64,000 nucleotides of DNA from positions 672,001-736,000 of the forward strand of contig NZ_CP091110.1 of assembly GCF_021560175.1 (NCBI RefSeq). The letters are read 5' to 3'. Position 1 is the stretch's first letter; each line of letters opens with the position of its first letter. The stretch comes from Neobacillus drentensis. GTDB taxonomy: Bacteria > Bacillota > Bacilli > Bacillales > Cytobacillaceae. The translations under genes and the position numbers were made by a program. The notes below the pieces were generated by a model. That model was not told the DNA's origin, did not search any database, and was given only the letters and a program-made list of their open reading frames with translations. Below are positions 16,505 through 25,188 of this stretch, piece by piece.

Positions 16505-18034
16505 TTAATTTCTGATCAGATAATCGAATGCCCCTAAAGCGGCCGTAGCACCTGATCCCATTGAAATAATGATTTGCTTATACGGGCTATTTGTACAGTC
16601 TCCTGCCGCAAACACTCCAGGGACGCTTGTTGCGCCATGATTATCTACAACAATCTCACCCATGCGTGTACGTTCAAGTGTTCCTTCCAGCCAATCCGTA
16701 TTTGGTACAAGACCAATCTGAACAAAAATCCCTTGCAATTCAATGTGGTGTTCAGCACCTGTTTCACGCTCAATATAAGAAATGCCATTTACCTTGTCAG
16801 TACCGGTAATTTCTTTTGTCTGAGCGTTCTTTATAACCGTTACATTAGGTAGGCTGTAAAGACGTTCCTGCAGGACCGAATCAGCTTTTAGTTCCGGCGC
16901 AAATTCAAGCACGGTTACGTGCTTCACAATACCTGCGAGGTCAATGGCTGCTTCAATACCGGAATTACCGCCGCCAATAACAGCAACATCTTTTCCTGCA
17001 AACAATGGACCATCACAGTGAGGGCAGTAGGCTACCCCTTTGTTCTTAAACTCTTTTTCACCAGGGACACCAACATTACGCCAGCGTGCACCAGTTGAAA
17101 GGATGACCGTTTTACTTCTTAAAACAGCACCGTTTTCGAGTTCAACGGCAATAAAGTCTTTCTTCTCTAAACGTTTAGCACGCTGTAGGTTCATGACATC
17201 GACAGTGTACTCTTTTACATGCTCTTCAAGACTTGCTGCTAGTTTAGGGCCTTCTGTATATTTTGTACCGATAAAGTTCTCGATTCCTAGAGTGTCCATA
17301 ATCTGACCGCCAAAGCGTTCAGCGACAATACCAGTACGAATCCCTTTACGTGCCGCATAGATCGCTGCACTTGCACCAGCAGGGCCGCCCCCAATAACAA
17401 GGACATCAAATGGTTCTTTGTCAGAAAGCTCGGATGCATCTGAACCACTGCCCATCTTGGCGATGATTTCCTCCAGTGTCATACGGCCGCTGCCGAATGA
17501 TTCCCCATTTAGGAATACAGTTGGTACAGCCATGATGTCTTTGCTTTCTACTTCTTCTTTAAACGCTGCTCCATCAATCATCGTATGCGTAATTCCAGGG
17601 TTTAGCGTACTCATGATGTTTAAAGCTTGGACAACATCTGGACAGTTGTGGCAGGTAAGACTGATGTAAGATTCGAAATGATATTCGCCTTTAATGTTTT
17701 TTACTTGGTCAATAAGCTTCTGATCAACCTTAGGAGCTCTGCCGCTGACTTGCAATAGAGCTAATACTAATGAAGTAAATTCGTGTCCAAGCGGCACACC
17801 AGCAAAAGTGACTCCAGTATCTTCACCGGCACGATTTACACTAAAGCTTGGTGTTCTTTGTAATTCGGTTTTCTCGACTTTAATATGGGATGACATGTTG
17901 GCCAATTCGTCTACCAAATCTAGCATGTCGCGAGACACCTCATCGGAACCTGCACTTACTTTAAGCAGCACGTCTCCCTCCATAAGTTGAAGATATTGGG
18001 CTAATTGAGCTTTTATTTCTTTATCTAGTATCAT
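16505..18034 (-). CDS. ahpF: Alkyl hydroperoxide reductase subunit F (NADH-dependent AhpC reductase)
   Basis: Flavoprotein that passes electrons from NADH to AhpC to detoxify peroxides. All three parts are visible in 509 residues: tandem thioredoxin-like N-terminal domain with CHNC (Cys128/Cys131), FAD site [10 protein letters not shown] (about 215-224), redox CPHC (Cys337/Cys340), NADH site [12 protein letters not shown], and the closing FAD motif [15 protein letters not shown]. It lies downstream of ahpC on the same strand, separated by about 230 bases that contain a terminator and its own promoter with a PerR-type operator. Confidence 0.96.
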   Translation of the reverse strand: MILDKEIKAQLAQYLQLMEGDVLLKVSAGSDEVSRDMLDLVDELANMSSHIKVEKTELQRTPSFSVNRAGEDTGVTFAGVPLGHEFTSLVLALLQVSGRAPKVDQKLIDQVKNIKGEYHFESYISLTCHNCPDVVQALNIMSTLNPGITHTMIDGAAFKEEVESKDIMAVPTVFLNGESFGSGRMTLEEIIAKMGSGSDASELSDKEPFDVLVIGGGPAGASAAIYAARKGIRTGIVAERFGGQIMDTLGIENFIGTKYTEGPKLAASLEEHVKEYTVDVMNLQRAKRLEKKDFIAVELENGAVLRSKTVILSTGARWRNVGVPGEKEFKNKGVAYCPHCDGPLFAGKDVAVIGGGNSGIEAAIDLAGIVKHVTVLEFAPELKADSVLQERLYSLPNVTVIKNAQTKEITGTDKVNGISYIERETGAEHHIELQGIFVQIGLVPNTDWLEGTLERTRMGEIVVDNHGATSVPGVFAAGDCTNSPYKQIIISMGSGATAALGAFDYLIRN

Positions 18035-18083
18035 AATCTCACTCCTTAAATTTTTCCTGCGAGTCAGTTGAGTAGTAAGTAAA

Positions 18084-18137
18084 TAATAATAATTCTAATT
18101 CAATAATTATTATCATATAAAAATTATTACCAGTCAA
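18084..18137 (-). promoter_or_regulatory. ahpF promoter with PerR-type box
   Basis: Minus strand: TTGACT (18132-18137), a 17-base spacer, GATAAT (18109-18114). The operator TTAGAATTATTATTA lies at 18084-18098, about 13 of 15 bases matching the PerR consensus TTATAATNATTATAA. The whole block closely copies the ahpC promoter. Fur or Zur boxes are similar, so PerR is inferred from the target gene. Confidence 0.7.
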
Positions 18138-18211
18138 GAGAAAAATCCCAATATCACTAGGTTTTTAAAAGGTATGCTGTAAATCCAAAATAGTAGTTTT
18201 CATTATGTACT

Positions 18212-18241
18212 AAAAAAGGGAATTGGAAGCTTCCAATTCCC
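18212..18241 (-). terminator. Terminator between ahpC and ahpF
   Basis: The perfect palindrome GGGAATTGGAA-GC-TTCCAATTCCC (18218-18241) is followed, in the minus direction, by six T residues (18212-18217). It should end or reduce ahpC transcription before ahpF. Confidence 0.85.
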
Positions 18242-18263
18242 TTAGATTTTTTAAATGTACTGC

Positions 18264-18827
18264 TTAGATTTTACCTACAAGGTCAAGGCTAGGCTTTAAT
18301 GTTGCAGAACCTTCTTGCCATTTAGCTGGGCAAACTTCTCCTGGATTGTTGCGAACATATTGGGCTGCTTTAATCTTGTTAATTAGTGTGCTTGCATCAC
18401 GGCCAATGCCATCTGCATTAATTTCAATAGCTTGGATAATACCATCCGGGTCAATGATGAATGTTCCGCGGTCAGCTTGTCCTAGTTCTTCGATAAATAC
18501 ATCAAAGTTACGAGATAGAACATGTGCAGGGTCACCAATCATAGTATAGGTAATTTTACCAATTGCTTCTGATGAATCGTGCCATGCTTTATGTGTGAAA
18601 TGAGAATCTCTTGAAACAGAGAATACTTCTACGCCAAGTTCCTGAAGTGTAGGATATTGATTTTGAAGATCCTCAAGCTCCGTTGGGCAAACAAAGGTAA
18701 AGTCCGCTGGATAGAAGCAAACGACACTCCATTGACCTTTTAAATCTTGATCGCTAACCTCGATAAATTCACCGTTTCTGTAAGCTTGTGCTTTGAATGG
18801 TTGTACTTCTTTGCCGATTAATGACAT
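18264..18827 (-). CDS. ahpC: Alkyl hydroperoxide reductase subunit C (2-Cys peroxiredoxin)
   Basis: Peroxidase that reduces H2O2 and organic peroxides. 187 residues from ATG 18827, the normal AhpC length; an in-frame TTG two codons upstream is not needed, since GGAGGAATTTGATT precedes the ATG. Peroxidatic Cys47 is in DFTFVCPTE, and the resolving cysteine is in GEVCPAKW near residue 166. Its promoter carries a PerR-type box, so induction by peroxide is expected. Confidence 0.97.
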   Translation of the reverse strand: MSLIGKEVQPFKAQAYRNGEFIEVSDQDLKGQWSVVCFYPADFTFVCPTELEDLQNQYPTLQELGVEVFSVSRDSHFTHKAWHDSSEAIGKITYTMIGDPAHVLSRNFDVFIEELGQADRGTFIIDPDGIIQAIEINADGIGRDASTLINKIKAAQYVRNNPGEVCPAKWQEGSATLKPSLDLVGKI

Positions 18828-18868
18828 AATCAAATTCCTCCTAATATGGTTTAATAGTTGTTTGTTAA

Positions 18869-18923
18869 CTATAATAATTCTAATTCAATAAGTATTATCA
18901 TATACAATTTATTGTATTGTCAA
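18869..18923 (-). promoter_or_regulatory. ahpC promoter with PerR-type box
   Basis: Minus strand: TTGACA (18918-18923), an 18-base spacer, GATAAT (18894-18899). The operator TTAGAATTATTATAG at 18869-18883 covers the start of transcription, where binding would block initiation. Confidence 0.75.
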
Positions 18924-19099
18924 GTAGAACGCACTCAACTTCTTAACTTTGTTGGTAATAGCTGTTTATTAAGTTAACTATAGTGGAATCACTAAGTTGA
19001 TTTCATTGTTAAAGAAAATTACTTAATCCATAAGATTCTCTATTATACATTATAATTCTCATTTAGACTTTTGTCTGTTACTTTGAACTTTCATTCAAA

Positions 19100-19126
19100 G
19101 AAGCAAGGGGACGGTTCTCTTGCTTC
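19100..19126. repeat. Dispersed repeat, short form (copy 6)
   Basis: One GGGACGGTTCTCTTGCTTC arm preceded by GAAGCAA, so that GAAGCA and TGCTTC form a small hairpin around the core. No second long arm. Confidence 0.8.
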
Positions 19127-19259
19127 TTGTGATGGAAGTGTATGATCTTTAAGAAAGCAAATGTTAAATTCCCCCAAGTTTTTAGATTATCAGAATAGGA
19201 AAGGACAGTCTTGCCAGTAAAAGGATTTGAAGTAATCGGATTTTTTTAATAGAATAATA

Positions 19260-19273
19260 TGTGTGCGCTTACA
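19260..19273. promoter_or_regulatory. Candidate cre (CcpA) site upstream of the XylR_N-PucR regulator
   Basis: TGTGTGCGCTTACA; the minus strand reads TGTAAGCGCACACA, which keeps the TGTAAGCG half of the cre consensus with two mismatches elsewhere. It lies 86 bases before the regulator gene. Confidence 0.4.
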
Positions 19274-19358
19274 TTATAACTTAGCGGCTGAAGGCTTGAT
19301 AAAGTACTGTTACAATTACATACCTTAATGTTAAATCTATCAAACAGGATGTGTTGGC

Positions 19359-21245
19359 ATGACCGTTAAAATCTCAGAAGAAAGTTTTAGCCAAGATCAT
19401 GTTACAGCTGATCGGAAAATAATCACATCTGCTTCCGTTTTTGGGATTCTGAGGGAACAGCTGGTTAAAAATATTGGCATCAAAAGGATAAAGGGATTTT
19501 TATTTCATTATGGCTGGGAAATGGGAGTTAAAGTGGCCAATGAATCACTAAGGACGGAAACCTCTTTAGAAAATCTCATCCGGTTTGGACCAATCCTCCA
19601 CATTCAAAATGGCCATATTAGTGGGATTAAACATGATTGCACGTATAAACTAATGGAAAATAAAAAGATTCAATCTTTTTATTCATCTGGAACTTGGTAC
19701 GATTCCTATGAGGCCGAGGAGCATCTTAAACGCTTAGGACAGTCAAAAGGACCCGTTTGTCATACGCTAATTGGTTTTGCGAGCGGTTTTATGTCTACCG
19801 TATTTGAGGAGCCGCTTTTGGCTAAGGAAATTGCTTGTGTTGGCAGAGGGGATTCGGAGTGCCGCTGGGTAATGAAGCCAAAAAACGAATGGGAAGAGGA
19901 ATCTCAGGAAGAGGAATCTCAGGAAGAGGATGGACTTGATTTTTACAATGAAACACCGATTGTAAAGGAACTTGAGCTAACCTACGATCAATTACTTGAC
20001 CAAAAAAATGTGGTTACCCGCTTGGCCCATTTCCAAAACCAATTAACAGAGGAGATTATCAATGGCAGCGACTTGCAGACAATCGCTGATATGGTTTATG
20101 AAATGGTGCAGATTCCTATTATCGTAGAAGATACGCTTCATCAAACGATTACCTATTCGGGGCTGGACCAGGAAAAATATATGGTTATCAAACCAGATAT
20201 GGAAAGTTATCTTCAAAAATTACAATTAATCACAAAGCCGCCGCATTTACCTTTTAGAAAAAAAATCATCAAAACCTCCATACAAGAACGTCTGATTACC
20301 CCAATCCTTTTACAAAAGGAGGTAATCGGTTATTGCTCCTTTCTCTATGAAGATATGAAAAATCATTATCATGAAGAAGATTATTTATTTTTAGACCGAT
20401 TTGCCAATGCGGCCTCTCTGATTCTATTAAATGAAAAAACAAGGTTTGAAACATTTGAAAGAATGAAAGGCAGTTTTCTTGAACAAATCCTAGAGGGCAG
20501 TCTGCCTGCAAGTGAAGTCATCAAGCGGGGGAAGTATACCGGTGTTAACCTGGAGCAGAAATATTATATAGCAGTGATGGAATATCGGAAAACTCAAGGC
20601 TCGATAGAAGATGACTTCCTTTTGCAAGAACAAATATTTGAAACGACATTCCGTTATTTTAAGGACAAAAAACATACTATTTTGGCTGGGCACCGTGAAG
20701 GCAGCATGGTGTTATTAATGACAATTGAAACATTTCAAAAGAAGACGATTCAAAATGTGATGCAGGAATACTTCGATTTTTTGAATCATACCTATCCCAA
20801 GGGTCTATTTAAACTGGGCATCAGCCGCTTAGGGGAGGATATAGGTCAAGCTTCTCGATGCTATGAGGAAGCAGCCATTGCGTTAAGATTAGCAGTCAAG
20901 CAGAAGATGGTTTCGTTTCAATCATTAGGGATCGTAGGGGTGTTAATCAATTCAAAGAATATTAGTGGAATCAAAATGATCGCCGCGCAGGAGCTGGGAC
21001 CATTGAATAACATTCAGGATCCCAAAATGCTGGAACTGTTGAAAACGTTATATAGCTTTTTGCTGAACGGAGGCAAGCTTGAACAAACCATGATCGATCT
21101 AGCCTTATCGATGAGCGGGCTCCGGCATCGGATCAGCCGGATTGAAGGCTTGCTCGAAAAAGATCTTCGTGACCCAAATGAGATGCATCAATTGTTGTTA
21201 ATCATTAAATCGTTAATTGCTATAGGGGAAATTACGTTTGACTAG
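19359..21245 (+). CDS. Aromatic-sensing regulator: XylR_N and V4R domains fused to a PucR-type C-terminus
   Basis: 628 residues. The N-terminal 200 residues look like the effector-binding half of XylR/DmpR activators: an activator-of-aromatic-catabolism segment (about 15-120, with GFLFHYGWEMG), then a V4R domain with conserved cysteines (CHTLIGFASG, EIACVGRGDSECRW). The middle has an acidic linker (EEESQ tandem) and a GAF-like region. The end is a PucR/CdaR output: GGDEF-like fold, then a helix-turn-helix (SMSGLRHRISRIEGLLEKDL). Bacilli lack the AAA+ domain coupling here, so it would work with sigma-A rather than sigma-54. It probably senses a phenolic compound and activates the meta-cleavage operon that starts 300 bases downstream (inference). 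Confidence 0.85.
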   Translation: MTVKISEESFSQDHVTADRKIITSASVFGILREQLVKNIGIKRIKGFLFHYGWEMGVKVANESLRTETSLENLIRFGPILHIQNGHISGIKHDCTYKLMENKKIQSFYSSGTWYDSYEAEEHLKRLGQSKGPVCHTLIGFASGFMSTVFEEPLLAKEIACVGRGDSECRWVMKPKNEWEEESQEEESQEEDGLDFYNETPIVKELELTYDQLLDQKNVVTRLAHFQNQLTEEIINGSDLQTIADMVYEMVQIPIIVEDTLHQTITYSGLDQEKYMVIKPDMESYLQKLQLITKPPHLPFRKKIIKTSIQERLITPILLQKEVIGYCSFLYEDMKNHYHEEDYLFLDRFANAASLILLNEKTRFETFERMKGSFLEQILEGSLPASEVIKRGKYTGVNLEQKYYIAVMEYRKTQGSIEDDFLLQEQIFETTFRYFKDKKHTILAGHREGSMVLLMTIETFQKKTIQNVMQEYFDFLNHTYPKGLFKLGISRLGEDIGQASRCYEEAAIALRLAVKQKMVSFQSLGIVGVLINSKNISGIKMIAAQELGPLNNIQDPKMLELLKTLYSFLLNGGKLEQTMIDLALSMSGLRHRISRIEGLLEKDLRDPNEMHQLLLIIKSLIAIGEITFD

Positions 21246-21248
21246 ACG

Positions 21249-21276
21249 CCATCCGGCTTAAGCCGGGTGGTTTTTT
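21249..21276 (+). terminator. Terminator of the regulator gene
   Basis: CCATCCGGCTT (21249-21259) pairs directly with AAGCCGGGTGG (21260-21270, one G-U), followed by TTTTTT. The rest of the 300-base gap to the monooxygenase holds the candidate cre site and presumably an unrecognised promoter and activator site. Confidence 0.85.
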
Positions 21277-21463
21277 CTTAGTCCTTTTTCGCAAATCTAG
21301 GGGCACCGGAATGGGGCGCCGCAACAGTACTTTTGGGGTGATGAACAATAAGTGTCTATTTATTATAAAAACATGAACATTCTCTGCCCTAGATGGAATA
21401 TTTCGAATTGTATTAAACTTTATTTACAAGTTACAAACAGTGGTTACTTTGATGAACCGCAAA

Positions 21464-21477
21464 TGTAAGCGATGCCA
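21464..21477. promoter_or_regulatory. Candidate cre (CcpA) site upstream of the monooxygenase
   Basis: TGTAAGCGATGCCA, two mismatches to the cre consensus, 69 bases before the monooxygenase start. Glucose repression of aromatic catabolism would be expected. Confidence 0.4.
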
Positions 21478-21545
21478 AAGATTATTTATGCAACGGACAT
21501 GGTCCATAACCTATTAGTTTTAATAAACAAGAAGGGGTGTAGAAA

Positions 21546-22730
21546 ATGACAAATCAAGTATTAAACGAAACACCTGTCACTGTTGAAGATTTACTAGAAG
21601 GCGCAGAACGAATCGGTAAATTAGCTGAGCAGGAGACGGCTGAGGCAGAAAAAAATGCCACCATTTCGCAAAACGTGGTGGATCTCATTAAAGAAACTCA
21701 AATTTCACGAATGATGCTTCCAAAGAAATATGGCGGTCCGCAGGCAGATTTGAAAACGTTTGCTAAGGTCGTTCGCAAGGTAGCTAATTATAATATTTCA
21801 GCAGCATGGCTGACCTATCTCTATCCGCTTCACAACATGCTCCCGGCTTTTCTTCCTGAAAAAGGTGCAGATGAAATCATCAATCAGGGCGGATTGATTG
21901 CCGATATCTTTGCTGCGTTAGGCAAAGCAGAACAGGATGGCGATGGTTACCGCATTAGTGGAAAATGGAGCTTTGTCAGTGGCATCAACTATAGTGAATG
22001 GGTTGGTGTCGGGGTCATGATTCAATTCCCTAACAGTGAGAAACCTGTATATTGCCTGCCAATGTTGAAAACTTCTGAAGTAGAAATCGTTCGTAATTGG
22101 GACACATTCGGGTTAAGAGGATCAGGAAGCAATCAGATTATTGCTAATGATGTATATGTGCCAATGGAACGTATTCTACGGTTAGATCAAGCGGAACTAA
22201 CAAGAAGACCGCCTTTAGATGAATATGATACGAATTATCCTTTCTATCATGTCCCATTCTTTCCTTCTTTCTATATTGGATTTCCATACATGGCCCTTGG
22301 CGGAGCAGAGCGGATGCTGAAAGAATTTAAAGCACTCACGGAAAAACGAGTACGCTTAATGGATGGGGTAAGGGAAAGTGAGTCACCAAGAAGCCAGCGG
22401 GTATTAGCCGAAATGACGACTGATTTCCAAATCGCCGAAGCATTAATGGATAAGTATATTGATTTGCTAGTGGACTATGAAAAGAATGATTGTCAAACAC
22501 CGCCTTCTGAATTTTTTGCTCTTCGCACCAAAGCGATTAAGCTTTGTGTGGATATTGCCGTTAGATCGCTGTTGACGCTGGGCGGTGGTGCGTTGTATAA
22601 AGGCGGACCAATGGAATTGTTCTTAAGGGATATCATGGCAGTTGCTACACATAAAACGTCTTTATATGAAGATGCTGTTGCTGCATACGGGCAAGACTTA
22701 TTTGGTTTTGAAAGCGGCGTCAGAGGATAA
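21546..22730 (+). CDS. Flavin-dependent monooxygenase, acyl-CoA dehydrogenase fold (HsaA-type, class D)
   Basis: Oxygenase component of a two-component system that uses FADH2 and O2 to hydroxylate a phenolic ring, usually ortho to an existing hydroxyl. The 394-residue length and motifs fit HsaA-like proteins: N-terminal helical domain, central beta domain with SGKWSFVSGINYSEW, FGLRGSGSNQ, and a C-terminal helical bundle with LTLGGGALYKGGPMELFLRD. No acyl-CoA dehydrogenase catalytic base was recognised. It is first in the operon and followed by its flavin reductase. It likely makes the catechol that the extradiol dioxygenase opens. The substrate is unknown; phenylpropanoids and alkylphenols are options. 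Confidence 0.85.
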   Translation: MTNQVLNETPVTVEDLLEGAERIGKLAEQETAEAEKNATISQNVVDLIKETQISRMMLPKKYGGPQADLKTFAKVVRKVANYNISAAWLTYLYPLHNMLPAFLPEKGADEIINQGGLIADIFAALGKAEQDGDGYRISGKWSFVSGINYSEWVGVGVMIQFPNSEKPVYCLPMLKTSEVEIVRNWDTFGLRGSGSNQIIANDVYVPMERILRLDQAELTRRPPLDEYDTNYPFYHVPFFPSFYIGFPYMALGGAERMLKEFKALTEKRVRLMDGVRESESPRSQRVLAEMTTDFQIAEALMDKYIDLLVDYEKNDCQTPPSEFFALRTKAIKLCVDIAVRSLLTLGGGALYKGGPMELFLRDIMAVATHKTSLYEDAVAAYGQDLFGFESGVRG

Positions 22731-22778
22731 ATTGAAAAAATCTTGATAGAGAAATTTTACTAAGGGAGGATTTTTATA

Positions 22779-23258
22779 ATGGACGATCGTCAATTTCGCA
22801 CAGCAATGGGCAGGTTTGCAACTGGGGTGACTGTTATTGCAACAGAGGTAGAGGGAAACATTCATGGAATGACTGCAAATGCGTTTATGTCGGTATCACT
22901 CGACCCAAAGCTGGTCGTCATATCTATCGGCGAAAAAGCAAAAATCTTAAACAAAATCAAAGAAAGCAAGATTTTTACAGTTAATATCTTAGCAGCTGAA
23001 CAGAAAGAGCTTTCGATGATTTTCGCAGGCCAATTGAAAGAACATCAAGAAGTGGAGTTCGCACGTCTTGATGGGAAACCAGTATTGCCTGGCTCTGTGG
23101 TACAGGTTGCCTGCGAAGTATCTGCTGAGCATGTGGAAGGTGACCACACCTTGTTTATTGGCAGGGTAACCGATATTCATCTTGAAGACAAAGAGCCATT
23201 GCTATTCTACAGCGGCAAGTACCGTTCATTAGTGGAAGAACAGCCCGTTATGCTTTAA
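22779..23258 (+). CDS. Flavin reductase, partner of the monooxygenase (HpaC/HsaB-like)
   Basis: NAD(P)H:flavin oxidoreductase that supplies reduced flavin to the oxygenase. The 159-residue flavin-reductase fold is clear: FRTAMGRFATGVTVIAT at the N-terminus, GMTANAFMSVSLDPKLVVI in the flavin site, FTVNILAAEQ, and the closing FYSGKYRSL. The ribosome site is AAGGGAGG. It lies 48 bases after the oxygenase gene, in the usual pair order. Confidence 0.92.
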   Translation: MDDRQFRTAMGRFATGVTVIATEVEGNIHGMTANAFMSVSLDPKLVVISIGEKAKILNKIKESKIFTVNILAAEQKELSMIFAGQLKEHQEVEFARLDGKPVLPGSVVQVACEVSAEHVEGDHTLFIGRVTDIHLEDKEPLLFYSGKYRSLVEEQPVML

Positions 23259-23279
23259 AAAACTTGAGAGGAGACCAGT

Positions 23280-24095
23280 ATGAAAACCATTCATATAAAC
23301 CAGCGTAATTTGGCATATTGGCAGAAAAAGAAGAGTCCGATTGTAATGGCACTTGGTTGTTTCGATGGTCTCCATCATGGACATTGTGCTGTTATCAGCA
23401 CTGCATATCAAAAGGCAAAGGAAAGACAAGTGCCGTTAGCTGTCATGAGTTTTTTTCCTCATCCGAAGACCGTGGTATCAAAAGGAAAAGTTCAGGTGCA
23501 TTATTTAATGCCGCTTGCGGAAAAAGAGGCAAAGCTTAGGGATATGGGCGTCGATACCTTCTTTATTGTTGAATTTAATCAAGAGATGGCCAGTTTATCG
23601 CCAGAGCAGTTTGTATCGGAATACCTGAATGGTCTTGGTGTAGTTCATGCAGTTGCTGGATTTGATTTTTCCTATGGTTCCCGCGGTGCCGGCAATCTGG
23701 AGCGTTTGAAGCAAGACTCAGGCGGCCGGATTGATGTAACAAAAGTAGCTAAAGTAGAAATAAGGGGCGAGAAAATCAGTTCTACTGGTATCCGTGAACG
23801 GCTGTTAAACGGAAAGGTGGCTGAACTGCCTGAGTTTCTCGGCCAATACTATGAAACGCTCTGCGAATGGAACGGAGAGGCATTGACACCCTATCCTTAT
23901 TACACACTTCCGGGCCCCGGAAGCTACGAGGTCAGATTGAAAAATAACAATGGTTCCGTTCATCGGGACATCACAATCATGAACGATGGAACCACGATGA
24001 AGTGTGAGGATGAAATTCCTTTATTTTTAAAAGGAAAACTTTCGATTGTCTGGCAAAAGGAAATCGTTGATTCTAGGAAATTACGTATATCTTAA
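23280..24095 (+). CDS. FAD synthetase-like protein (RibF N-terminal domain, no recognisable flavokinase domain)
   Basis: A 271-residue protein whose first 190 residues match the FMN adenylyltransferase half of RibF: nucleotide motif ALGCFDGLHHGHC (HxGH type), FFPHPKTVV, VAGFDFSYGSRGAG, and ISSTGIRERL. The C-terminal 80 residues do not show the riboflavin kinase signature and are short. So it probably converts FMN and ATP to FAD only, or is a diverged regulator. It lies inside the monooxygenase operon (22 bases after the reductase), which suggests a dedicated FAD supply for a flavin-hungry oxygenase. The genome should carry a normal ribF elsewhere. Confidence 0.8.
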   Translation: MKTIHINQRNLAYWQKKKSPIVMALGCFDGLHHGHCAVISTAYQKAKERQVPLAVMSFFPHPKTVVSKGKVQVHYLMPLAEKEAKLRDMGVDTFFIVEFNQEMASLSPEQFVSEYLNGLGVVHAVAGFDFSYGSRGAGNLERLKQDSGGRIDVTKVAKVEIRGEKISSTGIRERLLNGKVAELPEFLGQYYETLCEWNGEALTPYPYYTLPGPGSYEVRLKNNNGSVHRDITIMNDGTTMKCEDEIPLFLKGKLSIVWQKEIVDSRKLRIS

Positions 24096-24125
24096 AAACG
24101 ATTAAATAAGAAAGGTGTGAATTGA

Positions 24126-25109
24126 ATGGCTAAAATTATTGCAGGTGTGGCAATGTCACATAGTCCGATGATCATGACAAATGAAGCCAGTGGCGGCGAA
24201 AAAGGGCAGCGGTTCCTTCAAACAGTGGCTGAAATGAGGAAATATCTCGAAGAGTCAGGCGCGGATGTCATTGTATTAGTGTCTGATGACCATTTTAACA
24301 GCTATTTTTATGACCATATGCCTTCCTTTACAATTGGAACAGGCGAATGTGAAGGCTGGGGAGATTGGCAGCTGCCAAAATACAACATTCCCGTACAACA
24401 AGAATTAGCAAAACATATTCTTCACACCAGTCTGGAAAATAATATTGATTTTGCTTTTACGCTAAAAATGAAGGTTGACCACGGTCACACACAAGGAATT
24501 TACTTTTTAAACCCGGATCTCCAAATTCCTGTGGTTCCGATTGCTGTTAATACCTCGGCACCGCCATTGCCATCGATGGACCGCTGTTTCCAAATCGGTG
24601 AAGTGATCCGTAAATCGATTGAATCTTGGGATCAAGATTTGAAGGTGGCAATTGTTGCTTCAGGTGGACTATCTCACTGGGTGCCAATTCCAAAGATTGA
24701 GAGTGAAAAACCGGAAGATCAATTCTTAATTAATGTTTTAAAAAATGGACGTCAGGAAATCGATCAGCTCGATGAATATCTAAAATTACGGGAAACGAAT
24801 GTAACCCGAATTAAATCAGGTCCTGTTAACGAGCAGATTGACCGGGAATTTTTACGCCTGGTCACCGAAAAAGATTATACAACATTAAGAAACTGGAGTG
24901 CCGCTTATATTGAGGAGCATTTAGGCAACGGAGGTCAGGAAATTCGTAACTGGCTTGTCCTTCTTGGTGCCCTGAAGAACTTTGATGCAAGTGTTGCCTG
25001 CTATGAACCAATACCAGAATGGGTAACAGGTATGGCCATCGTTCAGTTTAGTCAGCCGGTTGGCCCAGAAAATCGCAAAGCATCATCTGAACAAGAAGTG
25101 AGCATTTAA
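24126..25109 (+). CDS. Class III extradiol ring-cleavage dioxygenase (LigB/MhpB-like)
   Basis: Fe(II) enzyme that opens a catechol beside the hydroxyl pair to give a yellow hydroxymuconic semialdehyde-type product. 327 residues. Metal ligands fit the LigB fold: His12 in AMSHSP and His56 in VSDDHFNSYFYD, with a later acidic ligand. DHGHTQGIYFLNP and VASGGLSHWVP correspond to active-site histidine segments. It resembles MhpB (2,3-dihydroxyphenylpropionate dioxygenase) more than protocatechuate 4,5-dioxygenase. The ribosome site is AGAAAGGTGTG. Its place between the hydroxylase set and the C-C hydrolase fits a phenylpropanoid-type route, but the exact catechol is not determined. Confidence 0.88.
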   Translation: MAKIIAGVAMSHSPMIMTNEASGGEKGQRFLQTVAEMRKYLEESGADVIVLVSDDHFNSYFYDHMPSFTIGTGECEGWGDWQLPKYNIPVQQELAKHILHTSLENNIDFAFTLKMKVDHGHTQGIYFLNPDLQIPVVPIAVNTSAPPLPSMDRCFQIGEVIRKSIESWDQDLKVAIVASGGLSHWVPIPKIESEKPEDQFLINVLKNGRQEIDQLDEYLKLRETNVTRIKSGPVNEQIDREFLRLVTEKDYTTLRNWSAAYIEEHLGNGGQEIRNWLVLLGALKNFDASVACYEPIPEWVTGMAIVQFSQPVGPENRKASSEQEVSI

Positions 25110-25188
25110 TTTTTATGTTGAGAGTAAGAAGTTCAATGGGGGATCAACCTCCATTTCTAAGGATGATTTATTAAAAGGGGGATTTTAA

